Shown here in pieces: positions 20,357-31,682 of a stretch of DNA of 64,000 bases. A program made the position numbers and the translations under genes. Below the pieces are notes generated by a model. It worked only from the letters and a program-made list of their open reading frames with translations, had not been told where the DNA came from and did not search any database. Location: the NCBI GenBank assembly GCA_914767885.1, contig CAJZBQ010000021.1, positions 372,001 through 436,000 on the forward strand, read 5' to 3'. Numbering within the stretch: position 1 is the stretch's first letter; the number at the start of each line of letters is the position of its first letter. This stretch comes from Blepharisma stoltei (taxonomy: Eukaryota; Ciliophora; Heterotrichea; Heterotrichida; Blepharismidae).

Positions 20357-23300
20357 TTAGTTTATAATTAAGGATTCTCTCAAAGGATCCTTTTTTCTTT
20401 TCAAAAATGCCAAACAACAGCATCAGCTTTTGCTTTCTTCTTCCATTATATCAGGAACCACAATTTTAGCAGGTTCAGGCTTTATTTTAACTCTTTTTCT
20501 TCTTTTTTTATTAGGCAGAGTCGATCCTAGCTGTATAGCTAATTTCATTAAATCTCTTTTAAATTTGCTCACACCATCAATATCTTCAAACAAGCTTTCT
20601 TTAGTTACAAAATTAAACAAAGACACATTCTGATGAGTTTCTTCTTCCTGCTTTTGAAGTGCTTTTATCCACTTATCCCTTTCCTCAAATGAGCTAGCTT
20701 GCAGTTTCAGAGTTTTGGTGCTAGAAACAACTTTAAATTTAGGAGTGGTTGAGTCTTTATATATTTCAACGCTTTGAACATCATGAAGACTAATTGAATT
20801 TATGGGTTCTAAAGCTTTGTGTGATTTATACCAATAAAGTCTATAGCAACTATCACTAAATCATACAAAATTATGTGACATAATAAATAAATATTTATAA
20901 TATTTTAAATAAAAAATATTGGCTGATTTAGGCAACAACTAAATATCATTTTTGATAGAAAAATAAATATTGTCATAGTCCATATTTAAAAGACTATCCA
21001 AGCCTAGATTTATATTGATCCCTATTCCTTTTAAGGCAAGTTTGTTACTTTTTTTAAGTAAATAGCCTTCTAATGCAGGAAAGGTCGGGTTTACAATTTG
21101 AGTGACATTCCTCTTGCGGTTTTCCAGTTCAGAAGCCGCATGAGATTTTTCTTCAACCTGCACTAAAGTTTCATCAGTAGAAATATTACCAAATAGAACA
21201 GAACTTCGTTTTTTTTGTCTCTGCTCTATGTTCCTTTCCCCTTCAAAAGTATCTTTGGCTTTTATCGTAGCTGATCTTTTTTCATCAATATCTAAATCGC
21301 TCCTCAAATAAATGAGATATAATGATTCTATATGAATATGGAAATAATGGCTTGAAATTATTCAATATTCACTTGATGTAAGATATGCTAGCTAATGATA
21401 GCAATGAGAGTAAGTCAGGATATTTCTAAATAAAACTTACAGCTACGTTGAGAGAAAAAGTATCGCCTTGCGATTTTCGCAGTGATTTTACGGCTTCTGG
21501 AATTTGATGAGGCAGGGCTTCTAAAAAATCAAGAATGTCTTTAAGGACTTTGATTTCTTGTATCACAGCATCTGCATCTAATTTAGTGCAAAAGTGCTTT
21601 AAAAGCATATCAGTGTCACTTCTTAAAGTTTCGGTCAAAAGTAAAATTGATTGATCTCTTAACCCTGCATTATTTAAAAGTATAGAATCTGTATTCTTTT
21701 TTGGATGAAATTATGAAAAAATTAATGATAAGCCATAAAAATATCTTTTTGCTTAAGTTGTTATATATTTTTCTATAAGCTCTTCGAGCAAGCTCCTCCA
21801 TATATGCCTCATAAAAGATTTTTCTAAATAAGGCTCAAATACTGACAAATCTTTAACAATTTTACTAAAAATTGCTTCTAACTCCCTCCCTCAGTAATAA
21901 GCATTCTCTTGCTTATTTGCACATAATCTTTAAATAGTAAATTTAATAATAAATAAATCGAAATTTGCTCATTATTGGGTGAGCTAAAATGCCAAAAATG
22001 GTAATTTTAGGTATATATACTCAATAATAAACAAATTTTAATCTATTTATATAAAATTTGCGAAAACCCCAACGAACAAGCAATTTCTTGATTATTACTG
22101 GGAGGAGCAAGTGAAGTTCATGAATAGGTCCACTAAACTGGTCATCAACTTTTAGCAACAGCGTATCTGTCAAGTATTCTTTTACTCTTCCTCCCATCTG
22201 CTTAACATTCTCAGACATCTCTGTAGCACATAAATGCTTTTGCATCACATCAGCTTCTATATGTGATTTCAACAAATTTTGCCATGTGATCATTCTCTGT
22301 AAGATTAAATAAGAATCATTGCATAATCCTACTAAATAAGTTAAAGACAACGGTGCAGCTCTTTCTAATAGCTCAATTACAGCATTTTGGTATTGTCCTA
22401 CAACATCTCTTGCTCCCCTCCGTGAGCGAACAAAAAAATTTTATTCGCTCATTAATGGTGGTTAATTTTTATTTTTAAAAAAATTTTAAAAATTTATATA
22501 TAATTTTTATAGTATTTTTTTTTTTCAAAATTTAAAAATCTCAATTTGAAATTAATTTACAGAGTAGATTAGTTTGTAAAATTTATGTTTTAAAATGCAA
22601 GATGTTTTAATTAACCAGAATTAGCTCGAGGTTTCATCATAATAATTATCACTTATATATAACATTTTTTTTGTTTGCTTACGGATGTTGAGAAAAATCC
22701 AAATATTAGGGATCTTTCCATAGTTTTGTTCGCTCACAGAGGGGGAGTTAGAGTTTCTAATAGATTTTCAGTGAAGCTTGGTAAATTTTCTGACTGAATT
22801 TCAAACAATAATGGCTCGACTATAGAGCAGATTTCTGCAAAACAAACGATATAAAGCCCTGATTCTTCATCGATGCCAACTTGCTCCCTAGCATTTATCA
22901 TGGCATCTAAAATTCCTTGTTTGGAATTTTCAAAAATCCTATTGGAATAGGTCAATGAAAGGACTACTAACCCATTGTCTACTTTTTGGTCAGTAATTCC
23001 TACTTTTCTTAATTGTGTATCATAATAATGAACCCATTTTATCAATTTTCGCAGGTCTTCAATTGGCATATGCTTCCCAAGTATTTTTCAGCATCGGGAT
23101 AAAAATTCACATAATTTTTTATGAAAAATCCCAGCATAAAATTCTGCAATTTCTAATCTTTGAGGCCGAGCCGCTATACAGCCATCTATTGTAGATATTA
23201 AATCATCTGTTAATAGTTGGCACGCATTAATAGCTAACTCAATCTCTTTACAATTTTCCATCAGATCTCCTATTTCATTTTGGAATTTTTCTAAAATTTT

Positions 23301-24323
23301 TCCTTTTAATGAGCTTTCTCCATGATTATCGTATAAATCAATAATTTTTTTAAGTATTTTTGGTTTGCCAGTAATACTTGAGCTTACTTCTTGTGCATTT
23401 TCCCTGCTAATTTCTATAGCCTTTATCCATCGATTCATTTCTTCTTCATTATCAGCATTTAAATGAAAAATTCTTGTACCTACATCAAGTAAGAATGAGG
23501 CTCCTGAGTCTTTGGAATTTGTCATATCTTTGATTCTTATATTAACAATTCTTGTAGGGATTTCTCCTTGCGCTTCAGAGTCATCATCAAGCCCGCTAAA
23601 TTTAAAATAATAAATATGATTCAAATACATTCATGGTGGCAACAATGTTTCCGCTAATTGTTGGTCATCTTCTACGTCATTTTTGATCGGAGCTCCACTT
23701 ATCAACACAAATCATCTTTTCTGAAAATATTTCATTTTCCCTTTGCTTCGTTTATTCAAAAATCCATAAATAAGTCTATTTTTTAAGACTTTTGCATCAA
23801 TATTTACAATATATTGCCAGATTCCTTTAAGGTTCATAATTTGGACATGGACATTTTGAGAATCAACACGCGGGGCAGGTGATGGGCTATCAGCATCAAT
23901 TTTTACCATTTGGAGCATGTCTGCAGAGAGATTTTTGGGTTTCCACGTTTTTGTCTTGGTATCTGACCTTGGCCTTGTTTCAGGCTGCTTACTTACTCTG
24001 ATTTTTTCAAGTAAAAGTTGCAGTGCATTAACTCACATAACCTTTGCGTCTGGGTTATCAGCTTTAAGTTCAAATACACGCTCCTCATAAATTATTGAGA
24101 AATTTGTATCATCTACATCACGTATCTCTTTAACTAAATCTAATGGAATAACACCTCGAGGTTCTGTATCTGGTTTAGGCTTTCTTGGAAAATAAGCAAG
24201 AAGTTTTCCAGAATCACGAATTGCAAAATAGCGTTTTTGGTAGCCTGTAATACCGCTTGGACTCTTTTTTTTAAGGAAACCTTCTAAAGATAATGCTTTT
24301 TCTAACGAACCTTGAGATAGCAT
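20357..24323 (-). CDS. PH-PH-Sec6-like-PH protein
   Basis: Starts MLSQGSLEKALSLEGFLKKKS. PH domain 1 covers about residues 13-105 and ends in the typical Trp helix (VMWVNALQLLLEKI). PH domain 2 (LIYGFLNKRS, YFQKRWFVLI, ending MNRWIKAIEIS) follows. The middle is helical and resembles exocyst Sec6/EXOC3: a WVHYYDTQLRKVGI block, a GPIHELHLLLPVIIKKLL block and a late QGDTFSLNVAVAKYPDLLSLLSL segment, the last running across a 15-nt intron (GTAAGTTTTATTTAG). A third PH begins ALEGYLLKKSNK and continues SCYRLYWYKSH to RDKWIKAL after a probable TA-bounded insert (about 20866-21024). The tail ends SKSWCCCLAF plus basic residues, which may be palmitoylated. MITE I interrupts it at 22413. Joints near 22020, 21700 and 21310 do not keep frame, so some parts may be decayed or misassembled. 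Likely a peripheral membrane tether. Confidence 0.6.
21882..22022. mobile_element. Degenerate MITE remnant
   Basis: Begins CTCCCTCCCTCAGTAATAAG after TAA. The interior matches the end of family 1 in pattern (GGGTGAGC...TGCCAAAAATGG...TTTTAG), but the right GGAG end is missing. It lies in the PH/Sec6-like gene between KFVYY and EAIFSKIVKDL, and no simple excision here keeps the frame. Confidence 0.5.
22413..22747. mobile_element. MITE I (family 1) with one non-TA end
   Basis: CTCCCCTCCGTGAGCGAAC ... CTCACAGAGGGGGAG. Left flank TTG (22410-22412), right flank TTA (22748-22750). On the minus strand, removal gives ACT CTA AGA GAT GTT, joining LLETL to RDVVGQYQ in frame. Confidence 0.85.
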
Positions 24324-24908
24324 TTTTAATAAATTAATTATTCGACCAGTTTCAATTTTTATGCGAGTAATAATTTTAAGAGAATTTTAAAGGATTTTAG
24401 GAAAATTTTAAAGAAATTGTTAAATGAAGTTGAATTTTTAAATTGCAAAGAAGTTTAATGCTAAAATAATTATCTCAAAATATGAGAATGGAATTATTTA
24501 AAATATACGAAATTAATGTTGTAAAATCAAATTGCTTATAATTTCATTTTAAACTGAGCAATAACAGAAAAGAATTGCATATGAGTTAAGTGAGAAAATT
24601 ATTAAATCCCTTTATTTTGTTTTTTCAAAAATAGATTATCAAATAAAAGAAATTTTTAAATTCAATATAAGCTGCCTAACTTTTAGTAATTAAAGCTATA
24701 AAAAACTAGATAAATATGAAGATTATATTAAAGATACTTTAAAACTACCAACTCCCATTTTTAAACTAGATTCTACAATTTTAAAATTTACGAGTGATTA
24801 TTCTTCACAAGAGGCTGAATAAGCCCAATCTATATGCTTAAACAATTATTTTCATTGTAATAAAAAATACATTTCTCTACATTATCACCAAATATAATAA
24901 AATATATA
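24324..24908. other. AT-rich divergent intergenic region
   Basis: 585 bp between the PH/Sec6-like gene and the kinase gene, which point away from each other. Very AT-rich. I see no open frame, insert with clear ends, or RNA gene. Confidence 0.5.
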
Positions 24909-26566
24909 ATGGGAAAACGAGTCGGAGATTACTACATTGACAAGAAAATTGGAAGCGGAGCCTTCGGCAAAGTAAGATTAGGCACTCATTTTTCTACTAG
25001 TGAAGTGTTTGCAGTAAAAATAGTTGACTTGGATAGAATTAAACCCAAAATAAAGCAGCTATTAGAGCAAGAAATAATGCTATTGCAATCTTGTGATTGT
25101 GCTTATGTAATTAAACTTCATGAAGTTTTGAAGTCTAAGCGGAATTACTATTTAGTCATGGAATATTGTGAAGGAGGAGACCTCTCAAACATTATATCAG
25201 AAAAAGGGCCAATACCTGAGCTCACTGCTAAAAAATGGGCAAGGCAGCTGATAAATGCAATGATATATTTAAGAGGCAAAAATATAATGCATAGAGATTT
25301 AAAGCCAGCGAATTTATTACTAACCAATAAAAATCATGAGATCGCTGATATAAAACTTGCTGACTTTGGCTTTGCAAGGATATTAAATGATAATTGTTTA
25401 GCATCAACCCATTTAGGTTCACCACTTTTTATGGCTCCAGAAGTCCTACGAGAAGAGCGCTATGACTTCAAAGCTGATGTATGAAGCCTCGGAACTATTA
25501 TTTACGAAATTTTGTTTGGAAAACCAGTTTTTGAGTGCTATACCAGAGCAGATTTAATGAATTTACAGAAAAAACCAATAAGTTTTCCAGAAAATGTTTC
25601 TGTGTCTGATAATGCGAAAAATTTAATTACTGCAATGATGAGATATAATTCTAACCAAAGAGTAAGTCTTGAGAACCTTTTGAATCATCCATTTCTTGTT
25701 GAGGAACTTCCAGATATTAGTCTTCAAATGGCACAGCAATATTCAAGCCATAATGAAGTTATACAAGAAGTCTTAGATACTGAAAGGTCTTCTTACGAAG
25801 ATGAAGATGAAGAATACGCAGAATTCGAAGAAGCTGATGAAAACAGCACTTATAGCGATTTTACTATTATGGAAACAAGTGAAGAATTGAAATCATCAGA
25901 AAATCCAGCTCAAGAAGAGCCTCTTCCCAAAAGCATCAAAAGATCATTCGGCTCAGAGCCTAACATGCAAGCTACTCAAATAGACTTTGAGGCAAGTGAA
26001 ATTCGCGAATTTGAAAAACTTGTGGAAAATTTTGAAGAAGAAGACCGAGAAGATTTAGCATTTGCTGTTTCAAAATATGCCAAAGAAAAATATGAATATT
26101 ATTTTGAAAAAATATACCTTTATAAGCATTTTATTTGCTTTCCAGCATACCAAATATGTCTCTGCAAGCCAGAGTTTAAATTTTTATATATGCAATAATA
26201 TGACTTTTTTCGATAGTGAAAAATCAACTATATTCAATAGAAAAATTAAAAAGGAAATTCCATTTGCCTTATATTGGAAATCAAAAATTTTATGAAGTTC
26301 ATAAAAAATTAAAAAGAAAAGTTGACGAATCAAGAGAAAAACAGAATTATTTGAGTGGATTTGTGTGTGATTACAGCCAAAAAAGAGTAGCACAAGAAAT
26401 GATGCGCGAATCTCTTAGGCTAGTTGAAGATCAAACTAAGCAAAAATTGAAGTCAGCACTGCTTCTATTAATGGCTTCCAAAGCTACAGATCCAGAAGAT
26501 GAAGGCATAGAGAATTCGCTTCTCATTGTGCAAGAACTTTACCAGAAAGAGATCCAATGAAATTAG
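24909..26566 (+). CDS. ULK/ATG1-like protein kinase
   Basis: Kinase domain at residues 7-265: GSGAFGKV loop, VK at AVKIVD, EYCEGGDL, HRDLKPANLLL, ADFGFA, GSPLFMAPEVL and DVWSLGTIIYE, where the Trp is TGA at 25482-25484. All catalytic residues are present. The GS(P)LFMAPE activation segment and short gatekeeper region resemble ULK/ATG1. An acidic linker follows. The C-terminal helices (YAKEKYEYYFEK, then IEKLKRKFH... to LIVQELYQKEIQWN) are joined by removing a TA-bounded insert at about 26115-26230 (116 bp), after which the gene has 513 residues. Role by family: autophagy initiation or, for some ciliate members, cilia or cortex. The insert boundary is inferred from frame. Confidence 0.8.
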
Positions 26567-26615
26567 TTTAGCAATTTAGAAATTTTTAATAAATTCTGCT
26601 ATTTAAAGTAATCAC

Positions 26616-27299
26616 TTACTTTGTATTGTACCTTCTTCTTGTCATCTCTTCATACTCTTTAAACCTTTCTCCGTCTACCCTCATTTCTTCTTCCAATTCT
26701 TCTTGCTTTTGTATCATCTCATGATCATGTTGATTCTGGACATGCAAAAATACTTTAAAACTGAGTAAAGCAAAAACCGCCCTGCATATTATTTACAGCA
26801 CAAATAATTTTTCGAACATGCGGTCATAATAATACTGATTTTGTTGCTGTGCTTTAGCTTTTCTATATTCTTTGTTTGCCATTCCAAAAAATTCGCTTTT
26901 TTCGTCAGGTTTTGTGAAGCCTTTCCAGTTTTGTCTGAAATTGTATCCATGAGTTTCTGGGTCATATCGGTATTGAGGCATTTTAAGCTTTGGAGTTTTA
27001 TTAGAAACATCAGAGTAAGCTTGGTTAATTTTCTTAAAAATTTCCTATAATGTTTACTATTGAATTTGTTGCGTATGGATTGATTTTATATTATAATTAA
27101 TATATTTAATGCAAAAGGGATATATAAAAAATACAGAATTTGAAGGGTTTACATCAGGGTGGTATTTTTTAGCGAGCTTATAGTAAGCATTTTTTATTTC
27201 CTGTGGAGTAGATTCAGCAGTCACACCTAAAATAGAGTAAGGGCTTTCTAGCTGAGCAAATGTCCTTTTAAGGCAAAATTTCAGCATTTTTACATGCAA
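26616..27299 (-). CDS. Membrane J-domain protein, probably mitochondrial
   Basis: N-terminal [16 protein letters not shown] is basic and amphipathic, like a mitochondrial presequence. The J domain follows: [33 protein letters not shown] with the HPD tripeptide. After a 15-nt intron that itself holds an IES (27045-27134) it continues [15 protein letters not shown] second 15-nt intron (26782-26796) leads to a hydrophobic segment [16 protein letters not shown] and a charged coiled-coil tail ending RRRYNTK, TAA at 26616-26618. 192 residues. Only the J helices and a short tail are present, with no Gly/Phe or zinc region, so it is a type III Hsp70 co-chaperone. Confidence 0.85.
27045..27134 (-). 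other. 15-nt intron enlarged by a germline insert
   Basis: The J-protein exons join exactly as NPSNS/EIFKK if the 90 nt at 27045-27134 are removed. Removing a TATA-flanked 75-nt piece first leaves GTATTTTTTATATAG, a normal 15-nt intron identical in sequence to the one at 42432-42446. So the simplest reading is an IES inside an intron. Confidence 0.7.
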
Positions 27300-27441
27300 A
27301 ATTTTTTACTGGATTATATAATATAAAGAGAAAAATTAAAATTTTAGGAGATTTATTGGGAGATAGCAAGGGAGGTAAAAGAAAAGTAAAAAATGCAAGC
27401 TTTCTAATGATAAAAGGTTTTGTAAAATAAGTATTTTGTGA

Positions 27442-27512
27442 GGCTCCATGGTGTAATGGTAGCATGTAGCTCTCCGGAGGCTATAGTCCGGGTTCGATTC
27501 CCGGTGGAGTCG
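27442..27512 (+). tRNA. tRNA-Arg (anticodon CCG)
   Basis: Acceptor stem GGCTCCA pairs with TGGAGTC. D arm GTGTAATGGTAGCAT. Anticodon stem TAGCT/GGCTA with loop CTCCGGA, anticodon CCG at 27474-27476. T arm CCGGGTTCGATTCCCGG. Discriminator G, no encoded CCA, no intron. A short T run follows, fitting Pol III termination. It sits between the J-protein gene and the WD40 gene. Confidence 0.92.
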
Positions 27513-27801
27513 CTTTTTATTCGAATTCCAAATTATAGTAATTAATTATTCTTTTCCTCGATTATAACGATTTATATCTTTTTATAATATTTTACATTTT
27601 CCTATTCTATAAATAATTATTTTAATATTCACTAATCTTTAATATATATTTCCTTTGCCTCCAAATATGTTTCTAAATTATTTTAGCTTATTTATTTCCA
27701 ACTTTTACTTTATAATTTCCCATTTGATTCTGCAAATAAAAAATGTTTTATTTCATAGAATATCCCACATCTATCAAAAAATGCAAAATTCTTAATAAGT
27801 A

Positions 27802-29085
27802 ATGGAAACAACATTCACATTTAAAGGGAGTGAAGAAAACATACCAGAAAATGATGATCTTTCAAGAGATGTTTTTAGGGATGAATATGATAAAGATATC
27901 CAAGGAATCCCTTGGGAGACTGATGCAATGCCATTTTCTCGAAGCTATTTGAGATCTCGCCGATCTATAAATTATCGATCATTCAGAAATAAGAATGATC
28001 CTCTCACTTTAATTGATTGCACTAAAAACGAAAATTGCTGTTTCTTTGAATTCAATGCAAACCACCCTCAAGCCCGCTGCATGTATAGACATTTTCAATT
28101 GCGAGACTGCCTATTAGCAATATCAAGTAACAATGTTTTGCATCTAAAATCTCCGAATGAGCTACGCCTTTATAACCCTATCAGCCGAGATTCCAAGAGA
28201 GTTCTTTATTCAAAAAGTCCTTTGGTATCATTTCATTCTCTCCAAGACTATGTCGTATCAGGTGGATTAGAAGGCGAATTATTTTTAAGTGATATTGAAG
28301 GAAATTTATTGAAGGACATAATTGTTGCTGACACTGATAGCACAAAAATAACAAATTGCTGTAAGCTTTTTGATAACAGAGGAAAAATCAATATAATGTC
28401 TTGCAATAATGATAAAAAAATCAGGATTTTAGACCCGGATTACATGGAGCCGATTTTTATGTATGAGTTGCCAGCACCTGTGAATGGGGGTGCGATATCA
28501 CCAGATAGAAAATTAATAGCGACTGTGGTTGATGAAGAACAAGATTATATATTTTACTGTGCTAAGTTTGGGATTATTTTCAAATAGGTCCTAAAGTTAA
28601 ATTTATTACTCGTAAGAGAAATTAGTATTTAATTTAACCCAGAAAAGAATATAATAGACTATGAATCTGGAAAAGTTAGATATATCCTTAAAGGACACCA
28701 AGATTTTGGCTTCGGGGTTCAATGGCACCCTAAAAATGAATTTTATTTAGCAACAGGAAATCAAGACAAATCTGTCATGATTTGGGATATTAGGATGGGC
28801 CCTGAACTATCCCCTGTATATACATTGTGTGGAAAAGTTGGCTCAATTTTAAATCTGAAGTTTAGTGAAAACGGAGAATTTTTAGCATTTGCGGAGTCTG
28901 CTGATTTTGTTAGGATTTGTGATACGAGGAACTATGAAGAAACACAAGTGATTGATGTGTTTGGAGAAATATCAGGGATTACTTTTAGCCCCGAAGAAAA
29001 TTGCCCTTATTTTTTTATTGGGATGGCTGATGAAAGCTTTTCATCGTTGATGGAATTTAGGAAATACGAAATAATTGATTTTTAA
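27802..29085 (+). CDS. WD40-repeat protein of the fungal/plant C2A9.03 type
   Basis: 393 residues after removing a 102-bp TA-bounded insert (28552-28653), which gives EEQDYI-IDYESGKVRYILKGH. The N-terminus has DIQGIPWETDAMPFSRSYLRSRR, a motif I associate with a conserved uncharacterised WD40 family found in fungi and plants. Blades follow, ending in DKSVMIWDIRM and FVRICDTRNYEE, and TAA at 29083. Probably a cytosolic scaffold; the function is unknown. Confidence 0.8.
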
Positions 29086-29141
29086 ATAGAATTTTGAATA
29101 ACTTTATAGAAAATACTACTTTTATATAAATAAATTCATTA

Positions 29142-30884
29142 TTAGTCAAGCTCATCAAGATCTTCTTGCTGCTTTCTCATTAGGAGTTCTAAATCTGCCT
29201 TTTCTTGTGAAGCAATTTGATTTAATCTTTGCTCAACTATATCTTTTGAGGGTGGATCTAGCTTATGGATTTCTGGGTTTAATATTTCTTCTGATTCTTC
29301 TGTATTACTAGCCACTTTTTCTTCCTCTCCCACCTTTTCCCCCTTTTCTTCCTCATTTTCTGTAACTTCCTCCCTAATCTTTTCCTCACACACAATTCTT
29401 TCTTCATTTTTCACCTCTACCCCTTCATTGACTTCTTCAATCATTATTTTTGTTCCTTTAAACTCCTCTTCCTTTTTCTCTTTTTTCTCCTCAACAATTA
29501 ATTTTGACGTAAAATTTTCTTTTTCCTCTTTATCTTCATTTCTAACCCCTGTTATAAATGGTATATCTTCAATTTTCACTTCTTCTAAAGGTGGGAGCTC
29601 ATCTTCACTTTTAGTTTCACTTCCTCTACTACCAATATAAGAGACCTCAGGCGTTTCATTGCTTGAGTTTCATTCATCGCTAGACCCTTCGCTCATAGTA
29701 GTACTTTCGCTGCTTTTTGCAGCCTCTTGTTCAACTCGTTCATTTCTATGCTTTTCAACCATTTCTCTAAACGCTAACTCCCCCCCCTCCGTGAGTGAAC
29801 AAAAAAGTTTTGTTCACTCACGGAGGGGGGTTAATTTTTTTTTTAAAAAAATTTATATATAAATCTTTATAAAAAATATTTTTTTTCGAAATTTAAAAAA
29901 ATCCTAATTCGCAAAAAATTGGAAAGAAAATATTAATTTAATTTATAAAATTTATGTTTTAAAAAGCAATTCGTTTAAAATTAAACAGAATTAGCTCTAG
30001 ATTTCATTATACTAATTATCATTTATATATCAAATTTTTTTATTAAAAAAATTTTTGTTCACTCACGGAGGGTGGGTTTTTGGGCAAAAATAGTGATTTT
30101 TCTAATGGTTTTGAACACTCACGGAGGGGGGGAGTAAGTGGTTTCTGAGCCTTTCAGCTTCTTTTTCTTCCTGCCATTTTTTACGCTCTTCTCTTTCAGC
30201 TTGAATTCCGCCTATAGCAAAAGCTTGAGCAAATCTCCTGTCTTCTTCGAAAATTGGTCTATCATCTAAGTACTTTAGATTCGGCAGCTTATAAGTTATA
30301 ACCTTTCTATAATTTTCTATTTTTTTGCAGACTGGATTTCCTTGGAGATATAAAACACCGATTTGTGGCATTTTTTCTAGGACCTGAGGAAGGATTTCTG
30401 GGTCATCTATTTTATTGTGAGATAAATCTAAAACACTTAAACTTTTAAGGTCTGCCAATTGTAGGATATCTTGCAGACCATTAGCGCCTATACTGTTTCT
30501 TTGAAGTAATAGTGTATTAAGCTTTTGGTTATTTGATAAGCCTGATATACTGCGAATCATGTTGTCGCTGAGATTTAATGTGTATAGTTCAGACAACGTG
30601 TCCAGCCCTGAGATTTCTCTAATACAATTTTCTTGAATATAAAGGCAACGAAGATCTGTGCAATTTTCAAGACCTTCGATTTTTTCTATAGCATTTCCTT
30701 CAATATAAAGAACTTTTAGTCCAGTGAAATCCGAAAGATTTTCTATTTTGTGGAATCCTTTGTAATGTAAGTAGAGCTTGTCATTTAGATAACGAGTAGA
30801 ATAGTAAATTCGAATATCACTACGCAAAAGCTTCTTTAAGAAATCATCAGTGATGCGCGGGTATTTCTCTTCTTCTGCTTGCAT
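29142..30884 (-). CDS. DNAAF1: Dynein axonemal assembly factor 1 (LRRC50/ODA7)
   Basis: 460 residues after removing MITE J. Starts [19 protein letters not shown]. Six leucine-rich repeats follow in the order typical of LRRC50: [93 protein letters not shown]. Then the LRR cap [34 protein letters not shown], and the coiled coil that follows in the family. The C-terminus is long and Glu-rich and ends QQEDLDELD. It acts in the cytoplasm in preassembly of outer and inner dynein arms, fitting a ciliated cell. The MITE lies in the coiled-coil region just after ERLRNHL. Confidence 0.92.
29778..30134. mobile_element. MITE J (family 1) in DNAAF1
   Basis: CTCC...GGAG ends with TAA duplicated (29775-29777, 30135-30137). 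On the minus strand, removal gives CAC TTA GCG TTT, joining RNHL to AFREMVEKH. Confidence 0.9.
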
Positions 30885-30913
30885 ATTTATTTTTATTTAT
30901 ATTAGATAATTAT

Positions 30914-31672
30914 TTATAGCTCATCTTTCCAGCCAGATAAATCATTAGAAATAGACCTCAAACTTTTCTTTGAAGTTTTTTTGTGTATTTTTTTTTCATT
31001 TGTTTTATTGAATACTCTAGGAGATTCCTTGTTTAATGATTTTTCTTTAGGAAGAGTTTTTGACCTGATAATAGGTCGTGGAGTTCTACTGGCATATTCT
31101 TGGCATAGTTTTCAATTGTTTTTTATTGTTGAGTTCATTATGTTCACTCCTCTTAAGGTTGTGTTTTGGATTTTTGGGATCAATTTACATGGAGAAGCTT
31201 TTATTAATTTTTGGCTGAGATTATAAGGATCTTTGGACTGCTTTTTACTTCCTTTTACATTCGAAAGTGTACGATTTTTGTATAGTTCATGAGCTTTCAT
31301 GAACCATTGCTCTTCTTTCTTTTTTGTATATAAACCGCTTTCTTGATCAAAAGTATCCAATCTTATAGTGTGCATTAATTTATTCTGAATCGAAATTTTG
31401 TTTGGAGGAGTGCTTGAATTTGTGTTTTTTATCCAGTGTAGTGCTCGCTCTTCATATGACTTATAAGCGCCTTTACTTTCAATATCTCCTAATACCTTTT
31501 TAAATTTATCTAATATCCCATCATTTTGCATTTGAGTATTTACTATTTGTGTGTGGTCTTTGCCCGAATTTTCAACTTTTAGTAATATTTTGGTCCTTAA
31601 TCTTACAGGACTATAAGAAAACTCTTTTCTTTTTCCTGCCGCAGGTGGAGCAAAATTAATTAATCCATCCAT
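30914..31672 (-). CDS. Basic hypothetical protein
   Basis: 252 residues reading through one TGA (31112), ending GWKDEL and TAA at 30914-30916. Starts MDGLINFAPP. Lys/Ser/Asn-rich with a helical WIKNTNS and QWFMKAHELYKNR region. No domain is recognised. It lies between DNAAF1 and VID27 on the same strand. A cilia-related role is only suggested by position. Confidence 0.65.
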
Positions 31673-31682
31673 TTTAAATTAC

